A stretch of DNA of 12,444 nucleotides from positions 1 through 12,444 of the forward strand of contig LT649853.1 of NCBI GenBank assembly GCA_900128395.1, in the 5' to 3' direction. Source of the stretch: Stramenopiles sp. TOSAG23-2 (lineage: Eukaryota; Sar). Shown one piece after another: positions 1-6,943 of the stretch; position 1 is the stretch's first letter; the number at the start of each line of letters is the position of its first letter. The position numbers were made by a program, and so were the translations under genes. Below the pieces are notes generated by a model that was not told the origin of the DNA, did no database searches, and saw only the letters and a list, made by a program, of their open reading frames with translations.

Positions 1-91
1 AGATATTAGGAAAATATTTATATATTTTTCAAAGTTTCTTCGATGCTTAGACTACGAAAGAAATAGGTTTTGCAGCCAATACAGGCAATAG

Positions 92-271
92 CTCCATCTT
101 GCACACCTTTTTAAGGATCTACGTGTTACCATAGGCAAAAAAGTATTATATTGTAGACTACCAGGTACAGAGCGCATCTATGCACCTATTACAATGCAGC
201 GAATGGATTTAGATTGCCAGGATTGCAACGATTCATCTCATGCACACTCGATGCACTACTTTAACTATTAA
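92..271 (+). CDS. Possible 3'-terminal exon of an upstream gene, partial
   Basis: The frame is open from base 92 to a TAA at 269-271 and encodes about 59 residues with a mixed, protein-like composition (for example IGKKVLYCRLPGTERIYAP and a Cys/His-rich end with CQDC). The stretch is visibly less AT-rich than the intergenic DNA after it. No frame continues to the window edge: an in-frame TAG lies at 89-91. That TAG would be removed if it were the AG end of an intron, which would make this the last exon of a gene starting to the left. I do not recognise the family. The alternatives are a decayed gene fragment or a chance open frame. Confidence 0.3.
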   Translation, partial: LHLAHLFKDLRVTIGKKVLYCRLPGTERIYAPITMQRMDLDCQDCNDSSHAHSMHYFNY

Positions 272-377
272 TTACCAGATTACGTATTTATATTTATGTA
301 TTAACCTGTCCTGTATTGTAGAAAGAAGAATCCCAAAGACAAACATATCGATATAACGAGAATCAAAAAAAAAAATC
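272..377 (+). promoter_or_regulatory. Upstream region of the HTTM gene
   Basis: About 106 bases of AT-rich DNA lie between the putative upstream exon and the ATG at 378. An A-run at 365-375 sits directly before the start codon. A at position -3 of the start is shared by all seven confident genes of the window. No discrete TATA box or operator can be assigned. Confidence 0.35.
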
Positions 378-2285
378 ATGCGTTGTGAAGAGGGAAGTAA
401 GACACGAAATAATGCAAATATTAAACCGGCAATATATGTATTAATCATTACATGTATTATTAATATCGTATTATTTATAATATTTGATAATTATTATTGT
501 TTCACATTAGATGCTCGCTCAATTAGTTTAGGTAGAATTTTATTAGGTTTCATTTCGTTATATGATTTATATTATTTTCGTTTAAAATATGCGTATTCGT
601 TTTATACAGATGATGGTATGTGGCCAAGAACTTTAATATTAGAAGGTAAAGATCCACAAGCGAAAAGAACTGATTTTTCACCATACATGGCAGTATCATC
701 TCATGTTCAAATTATTGCTTGTTTTTCAATTGTAGGCATTGCATCTTTTTTTACAATAATAGGTTATTGTACACATTTTTCTGTTTTTATTTTATGGTGT
801 CATACACGTGGATTTGCTTTTCGTAATAGTGGCGTACAACAAGCAGGCGACACATTACATCGTTTGTTATTATTTTGGATGATGTTTTTACCATCCAATG
901 AACATTTTTCAATAGATTCATACAATAAAATTAATTCTACTTCTGTAGATGGAATGACTAGTAGTATTAATAGTATTGCTACGTTTGGTTTATTATTGCA
1001 ATTAAGTTTAATCTATCAATTTACATCGAGTTTTAAAGTCAATCCAAAATGGACAGTTGATGGAAGTGCCATTTATTATGTATTAAATAACAAAGCATTT
1101 GTTTATGAACCATTTGGTCGTGATATTTTGCTGAAATATTTATCACCGTTTTTGTTATCTATTTTAACAAAATCAACTGTATGGTTAGAACGTTTTGCAC
1201 CATTATTTATTTTTGTTTATCCCTTGCGTTACTTGGGTGTTTTTTTATTTATTGGGTTTCATCTTGGATTATATTTTTCCATGCGTTTGGGATTATTTCC
1301 ATTAATATGCGTTGCTGGTTGGATTATTTTAATACCAACAGATGCATGGAGCGGTGATGAAACAAGTTCTATTATGAATGTGACGGTACATGAATCATTT
1401 AATACTCCTATAACGATTACGTTTAGTACCATGATAATAACATTTATAGAAAATATTATGTATAGGATTGTACAAATATTCGCCATTTATTTAGCAATTG
1501 CATCAAATATTAACACGTTGCCAAAAATGCAACTCAACGATGAGAATTTATCTTTTTTTAAATGTGGAAAAAATCATATTATTAAATATTGTATAAATAA
1601 CTATGTTTTAGAAATGCCAAAAGAAATATATGAAGTTGCGCGTTTCCTTGGTCAAAATCAACAATGGTTTTTATTTGATAAACCACAAGATTATTCTTTT
1701 TGGTTTGATATAGTTGGTTTGGTTGAAATAAATAATAATGATGGTGATGATGTTGACAACAAAAAACGAAAAGTAATTCATGTTAATTTACATCGAATTT
1801 ATCAACAATACATAAACAAAACGTATTTGTTAAATTATGGCAAGATTAAAAATAACAATGGTATAAGTACATATAAACCTATTAATACGAGTGAAAATTT
1901 TAATAAAGATTTCAATTGGGACGAATTGTTTGCAAATAATCGATTTAGAAAATTATACCAACGCTTAGCTGATAGTAAAAATAGGTATAACCATTTTCAT
2001 GAAGCATTTGCAATGCATATGGGGAAAATTTTTGATTTATCAATGAAATCAAATGATTTAAATATTCCTAATGGCAGTACATTGAAGGAATTGAAATTCA
2101 TAGCATATCGTAAACAAACCTTGCCATGGAATGATTTTGTAAATGGAATACAAAAAATTGAGGACAATAATGATGATGATGCTGATGCTTTATCTTCCAC
2201 AATAGCATGTAAAGAAATGTGGTCTTATAAATATTATTTACGAGTAATAGATGATTCCAATGATGCCAAGGGTAAAAGAGAGTAA
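378..2285 (+). CDS. HTTM-domain integral membrane protein (vitamin K-dependent gamma-carboxylase-like)
   Basis: This 635-residue polytopic membrane protein has the HTTM signature. The N-terminal block starts with a membrane segment near 19-37 and continues with RSISLGRILLGFISLYDLYY at 47-66. The characteristic GDTLHRLLLFWMMFLP follows at 157-172. More helices lie at about 110-140, 203-215 and 250-320, including ERFAPLFIFVYPLRYLG at 271-287 and FHLGLYFSMRLGLFP at 294-308. The soluble C-terminal part contains QQWFLFDKPQDYSFWFDIVG at 428-447, as seen after the membrane domain in long HTTM proteins. The family includes animal vitamin K-dependent gamma-glutamyl carboxylase and many uncharacterised bacterial and protist proteins. 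Carboxylase activity on a vitamin K substrate cannot be inferred here. A TAA stop ends the frame, no intron is needed, and a lysine- and asparagine-rich insert lies at about 450-510. Confidence 0.85.
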   Translation: MRCEEGSKTRNNANIKPAIYVLIITCIINIVLFIIFDNYYCFTLDARSISLGRILLGFISLYDLYYFRLKYAYSFYTDDGMWPRTLILEGKDPQAKRTDFSPYMAVSSHVQIIACFSIVGIASFFTIIGYCTHFSVFILWCHTRGFAFRNSGVQQAGDTLHRLLLFWMMFLPSNEHFSIDSYNKINSTSVDGMTSSINSIATFGLLLQLSLIYQFTSSFKVNPKWTVDGSAIYYVLNNKAFVYEPFGRDILLKYLSPFLLSILTKSTVWLERFAPLFIFVYPLRYLGVFLFIGFHLGLYFSMRLGLFPLICVAGWIILIPTDAWSGDETSSIMNVTVHESFNTPITITFSTMIITFIENIMYRIVQIFAIYLAIASNINTLPKMQLNDENLSFFKCGKNHIIKYCINNYVLEMPKEIYEVARFLGQNQQWFLFDKPQDYSFWFDIVGLVEINNNDGDDVDNKKRKVIHVNLHRIYQQYINKTYLLNYGKIKNNNGISTYKPINTSENFNKDFNWDELFANNRFRKLYQRLADSKNRYNHFHEAFAMHMGKIFDLSMKSNDLNIPNGSTLKELKFIAYRKQTLPWNDFVNGIQKIEDNNDDDADALSSTIACKEMWSYKYYLRVIDDSNDAKGKRE

Positions 2286-2634
2286 TCGTGGCAAAATCGC
2301 CGTTATACCTTTTTTATTTCCTATCAGTATACGAATATTAATAGTAGTCTTTTAATATAGTACAACTTACTGACTGATTTTTTCGTTATATTTAGTATGA
2401 GCGTGTTTACTATTACTATTACTACTATTACTATATATGATGATGCGCTAAACTCAAAATTGTAACACACATCTTGAATGATTAATCATGAACACATTTA
2501 TATATGTTTATATATGTATGTACAAATACACTGTGTGTGCAACATATATATATATACATATGTTTGTTAAATAGTAAAGAGGAAGAAGAATATTAAACAT
2601 ATTTTTATAAAATAATTATTTGGCCTCGAAAAAA
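2286..2634. promoter_or_regulatory. Intergenic region between two same-strand genes
   Basis: These 349 bases hold the 3' region of the HTTM gene and the promoter of the next plus-strand gene. An imperfect TACTAT/TAC microsatellite lies at about 2408-2432, and a TA-rich tract with ATATATATATA at about 2543-2560. The last bases before the ATG at 2635 are A-rich. I see no gene in it. Confidence 0.4.
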
Positions 2635-3666
2635 ATGAATGTATATAACATGATTAAAATTATCATTTTATTCATTGTTACATATCATAATATTGTTACC
2701 TTGGCACAGACAACAACTACGGTTGCACCAACGACGGTTACATCAACAACAACAGCGGCGGCATCGTCAACAACAGCATCGTCAACAACAGCAGCGGCAT
2801 CGTCAACAACAGCATCGTCAACAACGGCATCATCAACGACAGCATCTGCGACAACAGCATCTTCAACCACTGCAGTATCTACAACAACAGCAGTATCAAC
2901 AATATCATCATCAACAACAGCAGTATCGACAACGACAGCCGGCTTAAATGCAAATTGGGATTGCAAAGCAGCATCTGGTGAATATAAAATTTATTCCACT
3001 GGATTTTGTCCATCGCCATCGTCAAATGAAGTCAAAGGAGTCTACGTAACTGTGAATGAAATTTCAGTCGATGGAGTATTGAAAATTACTGGTATTGCCG
3101 CTGTAGCAAGGGAATGGCCATCAATCAGCGGTGCATTAGATCATAAGCTCTTTAAAGTAAGTTCAACGGGACGAGAATTGCATTTGACAAATGTAAAATT
3201 AATCAATGGAAAAAATAGTAAAGCTGATTCCTCTGGGGGAGCCATTGAAGTCTTGTTGTCGGGGAAAGCATTTGTTCAACAATGTATTTTTGCAAACAAT
3301 GAAGCGAAAATAGGTGGCGCAATATCTGTTGAGTATGGTAACATTGATGTAGTAAGCTCCATTTTTGAGGGATCGGCAGGATTTACAAAGACACTTGAAG
3401 CACCTGATGTATTTGGTGAAGGTGCGTTATTGAAAGAAAATTATGAGCGTACGGCAACTATAAAATCATCGGGCAAGACAACTCTGTTAAGTTTAACAAG
3501 GGAAAAATTCAATGAATTGAAGAAAAATAATAGTAATAAACTGTCTTTAGAAACGATTGATGAAACATTGGAGAAAAATGTAGCAAAATATGAAAAAGAA
3601 GATAAAACGCGTGAGGCTGGTAAAGATGAGAATGGTGGTGGTGGTGGTGGTGGTTTTGAGGTTTAA
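2635..3666 (+). CDS. Secreted mucin-like beta-helix protein with a C-terminal cNMP-binding-like segment
   Basis: I chose the ATG at 2635 (343 residues) because the frame upstream has only a TTG and the ATG is preceded by a run of A. Residues 1-25 form a signal peptide ending in LAQ. Residues 26-102 are almost wholly Thr, Ser and Ala, a likely O-glycosylated mucin-like stalk. A Cys-containing region follows. Two successive right-handed beta-helix repeats of the GGAI...FxxN type (as in Pmp/adhesin repeats) start with GGAI at 202-205 and 227-230. The next segment departs from the repeat: FGEGALL at 260-266 and ERTATI at 271-276, then LLSLTREKF, match the phosphate-binding cassette and last strands of a cyclic-nucleotide-binding domain. 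The tail is Lys/Glu-rich and ends with seven glycines. The likely place is the cell surface or outside; the function is unknown. Presence of a gene is near certain, the cNMP reading is less so. Confidence 0.8.
   Translation: MNVYNMIKIIILFIVTYHNIVTLAQTTTTVAPTTVTSTTTAAASSTTASSTTAAASSTTASSTTASSTTASATTASSTTAVSTTTAVSTISSSTTAVSTTTAGLNANWDCKAASGEYKIYSTGFCPSPSSNEVKGVYVTVNEISVDGVLKITGIAAVAREWPSISGALDHKLFKVSSTGRELHLTNVKLINGKNSKADSSGGAIEVLLSGKAFVQQCIFANNEAKIGGAISVEYGNIDVVSSIFEGSAGFTKTLEAPDVFGEGALLKENYERTATIKSSGKTTLLSLTREKFNELKKNNSNKLSLETIDETLEKNVAKYEKEDKTREAGKDENGGGGGGGFEV
2698..2940 (+). repeat. Thr/Ser/Ala-coding microsatellite (mucin stalk)
   Basis: The DNA is an imperfect array of ACAACAGCA and TCGTCAACA type triplets encoding (S/A)STTA units. 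Near-identical neighbouring units suggest expansion by slippage or unequal exchange, so the stalk length probably varies between strains. Confidence 0.8.
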
Positions 3667-3919
3667 AAAGAATGCTGCGCTATGTACAAGGCGTAAATAT
3701 TCTACTCGTAAACAAATATTTTGTGACGAAGTATTTTTTATTATATAATTTATTAAAAAAATATTTGTATACTCTTCGTATTTTATATAAAAGTTTTTAA
3801 AGTTTTTTTTACACGCACTTTAATTTTTCTTCTTTTATAAATATTATATATGTGCATATGGATTTTCCTCCTCCTATAATAGTCATACATTTTTAAATAA
3901 TCAAAATATACTCTGAATT
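3667..3919. other. Convergent intergenic region
   Basis: These 253 bases separate two genes that end facing each other. The DNA is extremely AT-rich with T-runs, suited to shared 3'-end formation. It contains ACGAAGTAT at 3726-3734 and the imperfect inverted counterpart ATACTCTTCGTA at 3769-3780, plus CAAATATTT before and AAATATTTG between them. The same ACGAAGTA word forms the hairpin of the other convergent gap in this window. Confidence 0.45.
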
Positions 3920-4795
3920 CTAATGCGACGGATTAATACATGCTTTTGCACCTAATTCACATACCACATCCAATTTTCTTAAATCTTCCGTCACTTTATA
4001 TTCCCATTTTCTGGGATCAAATACTTCCAACCCATTGTATGGTTGCCATAATCTAACAATTTCACCCGTATCAATTGATTTCCATACATGATGAGGACCT
4101 TTAACAAAATGATCAACCATTAATTCTCCCATGCCAATAAATTCAACATCTAATGTTTCACGACCAACATACAAAGCATCATGTGCCCAATCATTTGATA
4201 CTGGACCAACACCAACATTAATACATGGACAAATTGGTATTGGATCAATACCGTATTTCGTAATTTCTGGATGCACATTATTATCAATATGATGAAAATG
4301 TTCCGTCATATTTGTTAATGGCAATGGTGTTTTGCTTCTTAAATAATCTATTCTCAACGCAATATTATCAATATCATAATTAAATACACCCTCTTGTCGT
4401 TTGTAACAGTGGGAACCATTTGAAATAGCTGCAGGAATTTGAATTAAGCATAAAGGATCACGTTTCACAAATATTTGAATCTCATGAAAACCAGAGTTGA
4501 CAAATTGTTTTGGAAAGATTGGTGGTTTTGGTACAATACCTTTTGCTTTCATTTCAGCAGCTGTACCAATTGATGTGCACTTAATAGGTGTAAATTCATT
4601 TAATTTGTCTCCAGATACCATACCTCCAATACCTTCACAGGTGGTACAGTTTCTGAATAAATCAGGACAGTCTGCATCATATTCATTACACCTTCTTAAT
4701 CTTCCCCACTTGTGTGGATTCCCGTCACAAATACTTTGTGCCGGTATAATCATATTTATAACAATTACCACTATTAATAATAGTTTATTCATCAT
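3920..4795 (-). CDS. Cysteine-rich secreted protein of unknown family
   Basis: The product has 291 residues. A signal peptide covers about residues 1-21 (MMN, hydrophobic core LLLIVVIVINMII, AQS). The mature part has twelve cysteines at 23, 36, 43, 50, 53, 73, 116, 130, 189, 191, 279 and 286, enough for six disulfides. The first six are crowded in the N-terminal 50 residues, including CTTC at 50-53, and CPC lies at 189-191. N-glycosylation sequons are at N49, N126 and N162. There is no second membrane segment or GPI-type hydrophobic tail, so the protein is probably released or held in the endomembrane lumen. Histidine and acidic residues are frequent in the middle (HFHHIDNNVH). I do not recognise a catalytic motif or family. 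The start has A at -3, and the gene ends in TAG. A tandem dyad element lies 60-158 bases upstream of the ATG. Confidence 0.8.
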   Translation of the reverse strand: MMNKLLLIVVIVINMIIPAQSICDGNPHKWGRLRRCNEYDADCPDLFRNCTTCEGIGGMVSGDKLNEFTPIKCTSIGTAAEMKAKGIVPKPPIFPKQFVNSGFHEIQIFVKRDPLCLIQIPAAISNGSHCYKRQEGVFNYDIDNIALRIDYLRSKTPLPLTNMTEHFHHIDNNVHPEITKYGIDPIPICPCINVGVGPVSNDWAHDALYVGRETLDVEFIGMGELMVDHFVKGPHHVWKSIDTGEIVRLWQPYNGLEVFDPRKWEYKVTEDLRKLDVVCELGAKACINPSH

Positions 4796-4854
4796 TTTAA
4801 AAATATAGTACGGAATTTTTCAAATGGTATTCTTTTCGTTTGTATGTTTTTCAA

Positions 4855-4953
4855 TACTATAACAATTAAATTAGCGTCTTTAATTAGTAATGACTAATTG
4901 TAATACTACTATAACAATTAAATTAGCGTCTTTAATTAGTAATGACTAATTGT
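4855..4953. repeat. Tandem 47-bp direct repeat with internal dyad, upstream of the secreted gene
   Basis: Two perfect 47-base copies, 4855-4901 and 4907-4953, are separated by 5 bases (period 52). Each copy contains the inverted repeat AATTAGT-AATG-ACTAATT. The pair lies 60-158 bases upstream of the minus-strand ATG at 4795. This placement fits a duplicated promoter element or a 5' leader structure for that gene. Confidence 0.85.
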
Positions 4954-5385
4954 TTTATCTATACAACATAGTATATTGAATTTTCTATTTTTCCTCGATT
5001 GATTCTCACCCACAATTGTTCGATACGGTTTTGATGACGACATCACCATGTTCAAGTTATTGGATTTTGTATAGTGCTATTATCTTGGCCGCTATCCAGA
5101 TTTATAGTGCTATTACCTTGTTAATGGCACACACATATTTCATCGGAAGCTGGGAAGGTGGGAAGGTCGGAAGTCGGAAGCTATATTTTTTGGTGAAAAA
5201 TGATGATACAAATTGAAGAAAATATTTTTGATGATTGATGATTATAACTGAGAGTATTAAAAAAATACGAACGTGTGTTATATTTTTTTCAAAACAAATG
5301 AAAGGAACACTTTAACTTTTTAAAAAACGAGTGTGTGTTTTTGATTTTATTTTTCGCACACGCACACACAACATTATCCCACTCC
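4954..5385. other. Intergenic region between two minus-strand genes
   Basis: This stretch holds the distal upstream part of the 3920-4795 gene and the 3' region of the seven-TM gene. It contains an 18-base near-repeat TATAGTGCTATTA(T/C)CTTG at 5070-5087 and 5103-5120 (period 33) and a GGAAG-rich tract at 5145-5185. A possible 60-residue frame crosses it and is listed separately. An alternating CA/TG-type tract (CGCACACGCACACACAAC) lies at about 5356-5373. Confidence 0.4.
5034..5216 (+). CDS. Doubtful small membrane-protein ORF
   Basis: From the ATG at 5034 a 60-residue frame encodes a hydrophobic stretch (about residues 9-40, with YSAIILAAIQIYSAITLLMA), then a Gly/Lys-rich segment and a polar tail. 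Part of the hydrophobicity comes from the 33-base DNA repeat inside it. Against a gene: the -3 base is T, whereas all seven confident genes have A, and the frame is short and lies in the upstream zone of a gene on the other strand. It may well be noise. Confidence 0.15.
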   Translation: MTTSPCSSYWILYSAIILAAIQIYSAITLLMAHTYFIGSWEGGKVGSRKLYFLVKNDDTN

Positions 5386-6471
5386 TCACCTTCCATTATT
5401 AATTTGATATCCATATTGTTGACCAGGATATTCTTGATCAAATCCAAATTTTGTACCACTACGACTGCTATTACTACCCGTACTACTAGGACCATCTAAA
5501 TTACCACTATTTTGATTAACATTGTTATTGTGATTACTATTACTAATACTACGATAATCATGTTGTGGTCCATGTCCACCAGAATCTAACAATTGTTCTT
5601 CTGCAGGTGGTGGTGGTGGCAATCTACGAAAATAATACAAAATTAAAATACATGGTAATGTTTCAAACAATATATAATATCCACATATTAATATCAATGG
5701 AGATATACCAGGTAAATCTTTATCATATCCTACAAGGTTTGAAATCGTACCATATGCAATGAAACCACTACGTAATGTAAAGCACAATGTACATATAATA
5801 CCCAATGCACGCACTTCATTTACTTTACCACTAACAATTCTAAATTCAACCGGTATGCTACTTAAAGCAGTGCGTGTACGATTGCCAAATACAACTAAAA
5901 TGAAAGCGGTAATTGCAAATACAATTGCTATACAAGATGAAGATACAACACGTAACGGTGTTAATGCTGGTTTTAATTGTTGAAAATTACTTGATAACGC
6001 ATATAATGTCCAGAACGACACTTGCATGATGTAAACGCATACATTTGCGGTGATGCATAATGGTCGAAACCATATATCGTAGACTTTTACTCTATCTTGT
6101 GATGTATAATATACTTTAGCCCATGATAATAATAAAATAGTTGAGGTACTGAAAAATAATACACCTGGCAATTCGTTTAATATGAATAACCATGTAGGAA
6201 ATCCTCGTCCATTTAATATAGAATCTGAGTTTTGCTCATCCCAATGCACGGTTACGTATACCCAATGAAAATGAACTCCTAGGAAAAAAATACATCTGGT
6301 ACAACTACATAAAAAAATCATGACTTGCAATAATTTCTGTGTCGTCCATTTTTTTAAATAATAATGCACACGTCCAAGTAATACTAACGTAGTAATTGAT
6401 AATAAACCAGTAATGATACCAAGTGCTAAAAACACCCAATATAATGCATCGATCGGTGCAACAGGTACCAT
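5386..6471 (-). CDS. Seven-TM protein of the THH1/TOM1/TOM3 (GPR137-like) family
   Basis: The product has 361 residues with seven hydrophobic segments at about 10-32, 46-66, 93-117, 133-160, 178-196, 221-245 and 257-281. The block NELPGVLFFSTSTILLLSWA at 99-118 is the clearest family mark; plant TOM1/TOM3 proteins have a closely similar ELPG/DLPG-LLFFSTY segment before their fourth helix. The family is eukaryotic and includes plant tonoplast proteins and animal GPR137 proteins of lysosomes, so an endomembrane location is likely. After the last helix comes FRRLPPPPP at 281-289, then a low-complexity Asn/Ser/Gly-rich cytosolic tail of about 70 residues ending in a Tyr/Gln-rich stretch. The start has A at -3, the stop is TGA and there is no intron. 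It is divergent to the protease-like gene. Family placement rests on recalled pattern, not alignment. Confidence 0.78.
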   Translation of the reverse strand: MVPVAPIDALYWVFLALGIITGLLSITTLVLLGRVHYYLKKWTTQKLLQVMIFLCSCTRCIFFLGVHFHWVYVTVHWDEQNSDSILNGRGFPTWLFILNELPGVLFFSTSTILLLSWAKVYYTSQDRVKVYDIWFRPLCITANVCVYIMQVSFWTLYALSSNFQQLKPALTPLRVVSSSCIAIVFAITAFILVVFGNRTRTALSSIPVEFRIVSGKVNEVRALGIICTLCFTLRSGFIAYGTISNLVGYDKDLPGISPLILICGYYILFETLPCILILYYFRRLPPPPPAEEQLLDSGGHGPQHDYRSISNSNHNNNVNQNSGNLDGPSSTGSNSSRSGTKFGFDQEYPGQQYGYQINNGR

Positions 6472-6725
6472 ATTTATTTATTTTTGCAGATGTACGGATA
6501 TGTGCTTCAATTGTTTTTTTTTTTATTGTATATCTTTTATATATGATTGTTGTTGTATTTGTTTCTATCTATCTATCTGTATATCTATCAATTAATATTA
6601 ATAATTGTGTGTGGTGTGTACAAATCTTGTTGCATCAGACGACGACAAGGCATCACAGACAGAGAGGTGTTAAAAACAGGGTTTTTTTTGAAAAATAATT
6701 GGGGCGATCGATGATGATGCTCCCG

Positions 6726-6751
6726 GGGTGACACAACAGACTTTGTCACCC
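6726..6751. promoter_or_regulatory. GC-rich dyad GGGTGACA-N10-TGTCACCC
   Basis: Perfect 8-base arms at 6726-6733 and 6744-6751 flank a 10-base spacer. The site lies about 190-220 bases upstream of the ATG at 6944. The arms read as an operator for a dimeric DNA-binding protein or a short RNA hairpin; which one is unknown. Confidence 0.5.
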
Positions 6752-6768
6752 ATCATCCATGTTTGGAA

Positions 6769-6782
6769 GAAGAAGCTTCTTC
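6769..6782. promoter_or_regulatory. 14-base palindrome GAAGAAGCTTCTTC
   Basis: This is a perfect palindrome 17 bases after the previous dyad. Its centre aGAAgcTTCt matches a two-unit nGAAnnTTCn arrangement as in heat-shock elements. A third unit in phase is absent on both sides, so a heat-shock role is only a possibility. Confidence 0.4.
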
Positions 6783-6943
6783 ATAACATATTGCAATATA
6801 TATATATATATGTATATACATAAAAGTAGAAATATATTTGTATTATATTATATTATATTATACATCGTAAAGAAACAACTTGAAGTGACATAAAAGTTTA
6901 TTGATATGTATGTGTAGATATCAATTTGGTTCTTTATAAAAAT

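Larger units (their letters stand above)
6472..6943. promoter_or_regulatory. Divergent promoter region
   Basis: These 472 bases lie between two start codons facing away from each other, so they must serve both genes. Contents: a TCTA microsatellite at about 6564-6578, two GC-rich palindromic sites at 6726-6751 and 6769-6782, a TA run at about 6796-6812 and a TATTA array at 6841-6862. The GC-rich block at about 6700-6785 stands out against the AT-rich flanks and is the best candidate for transcription-factor binding. Confidence 0.5.

Noticed and set aside
2675-2966. Gln/Arg-rich and Val/Asp-rich frames on both strands over the Thr/Ser repeat
   Set aside because: They are other-frame readings of the ACAACAGCATCG repeat; the signal peptide and continuous frame support only the mucin-like reading.
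6413-6698. Two hydrophobic plus-strand frames at the start of the seven-TM gene
   Set aside because: They arise from TTT/TAT-rich promoter DNA and the antisense of the gene start, with no family signal.
6705-6760. C/D-box snoRNA (GATGATG followed by later CTGA-like bases)
   Set aside because: There is no proper D box at the right distance and no terminal stem; GATGATG is common in this DNA.
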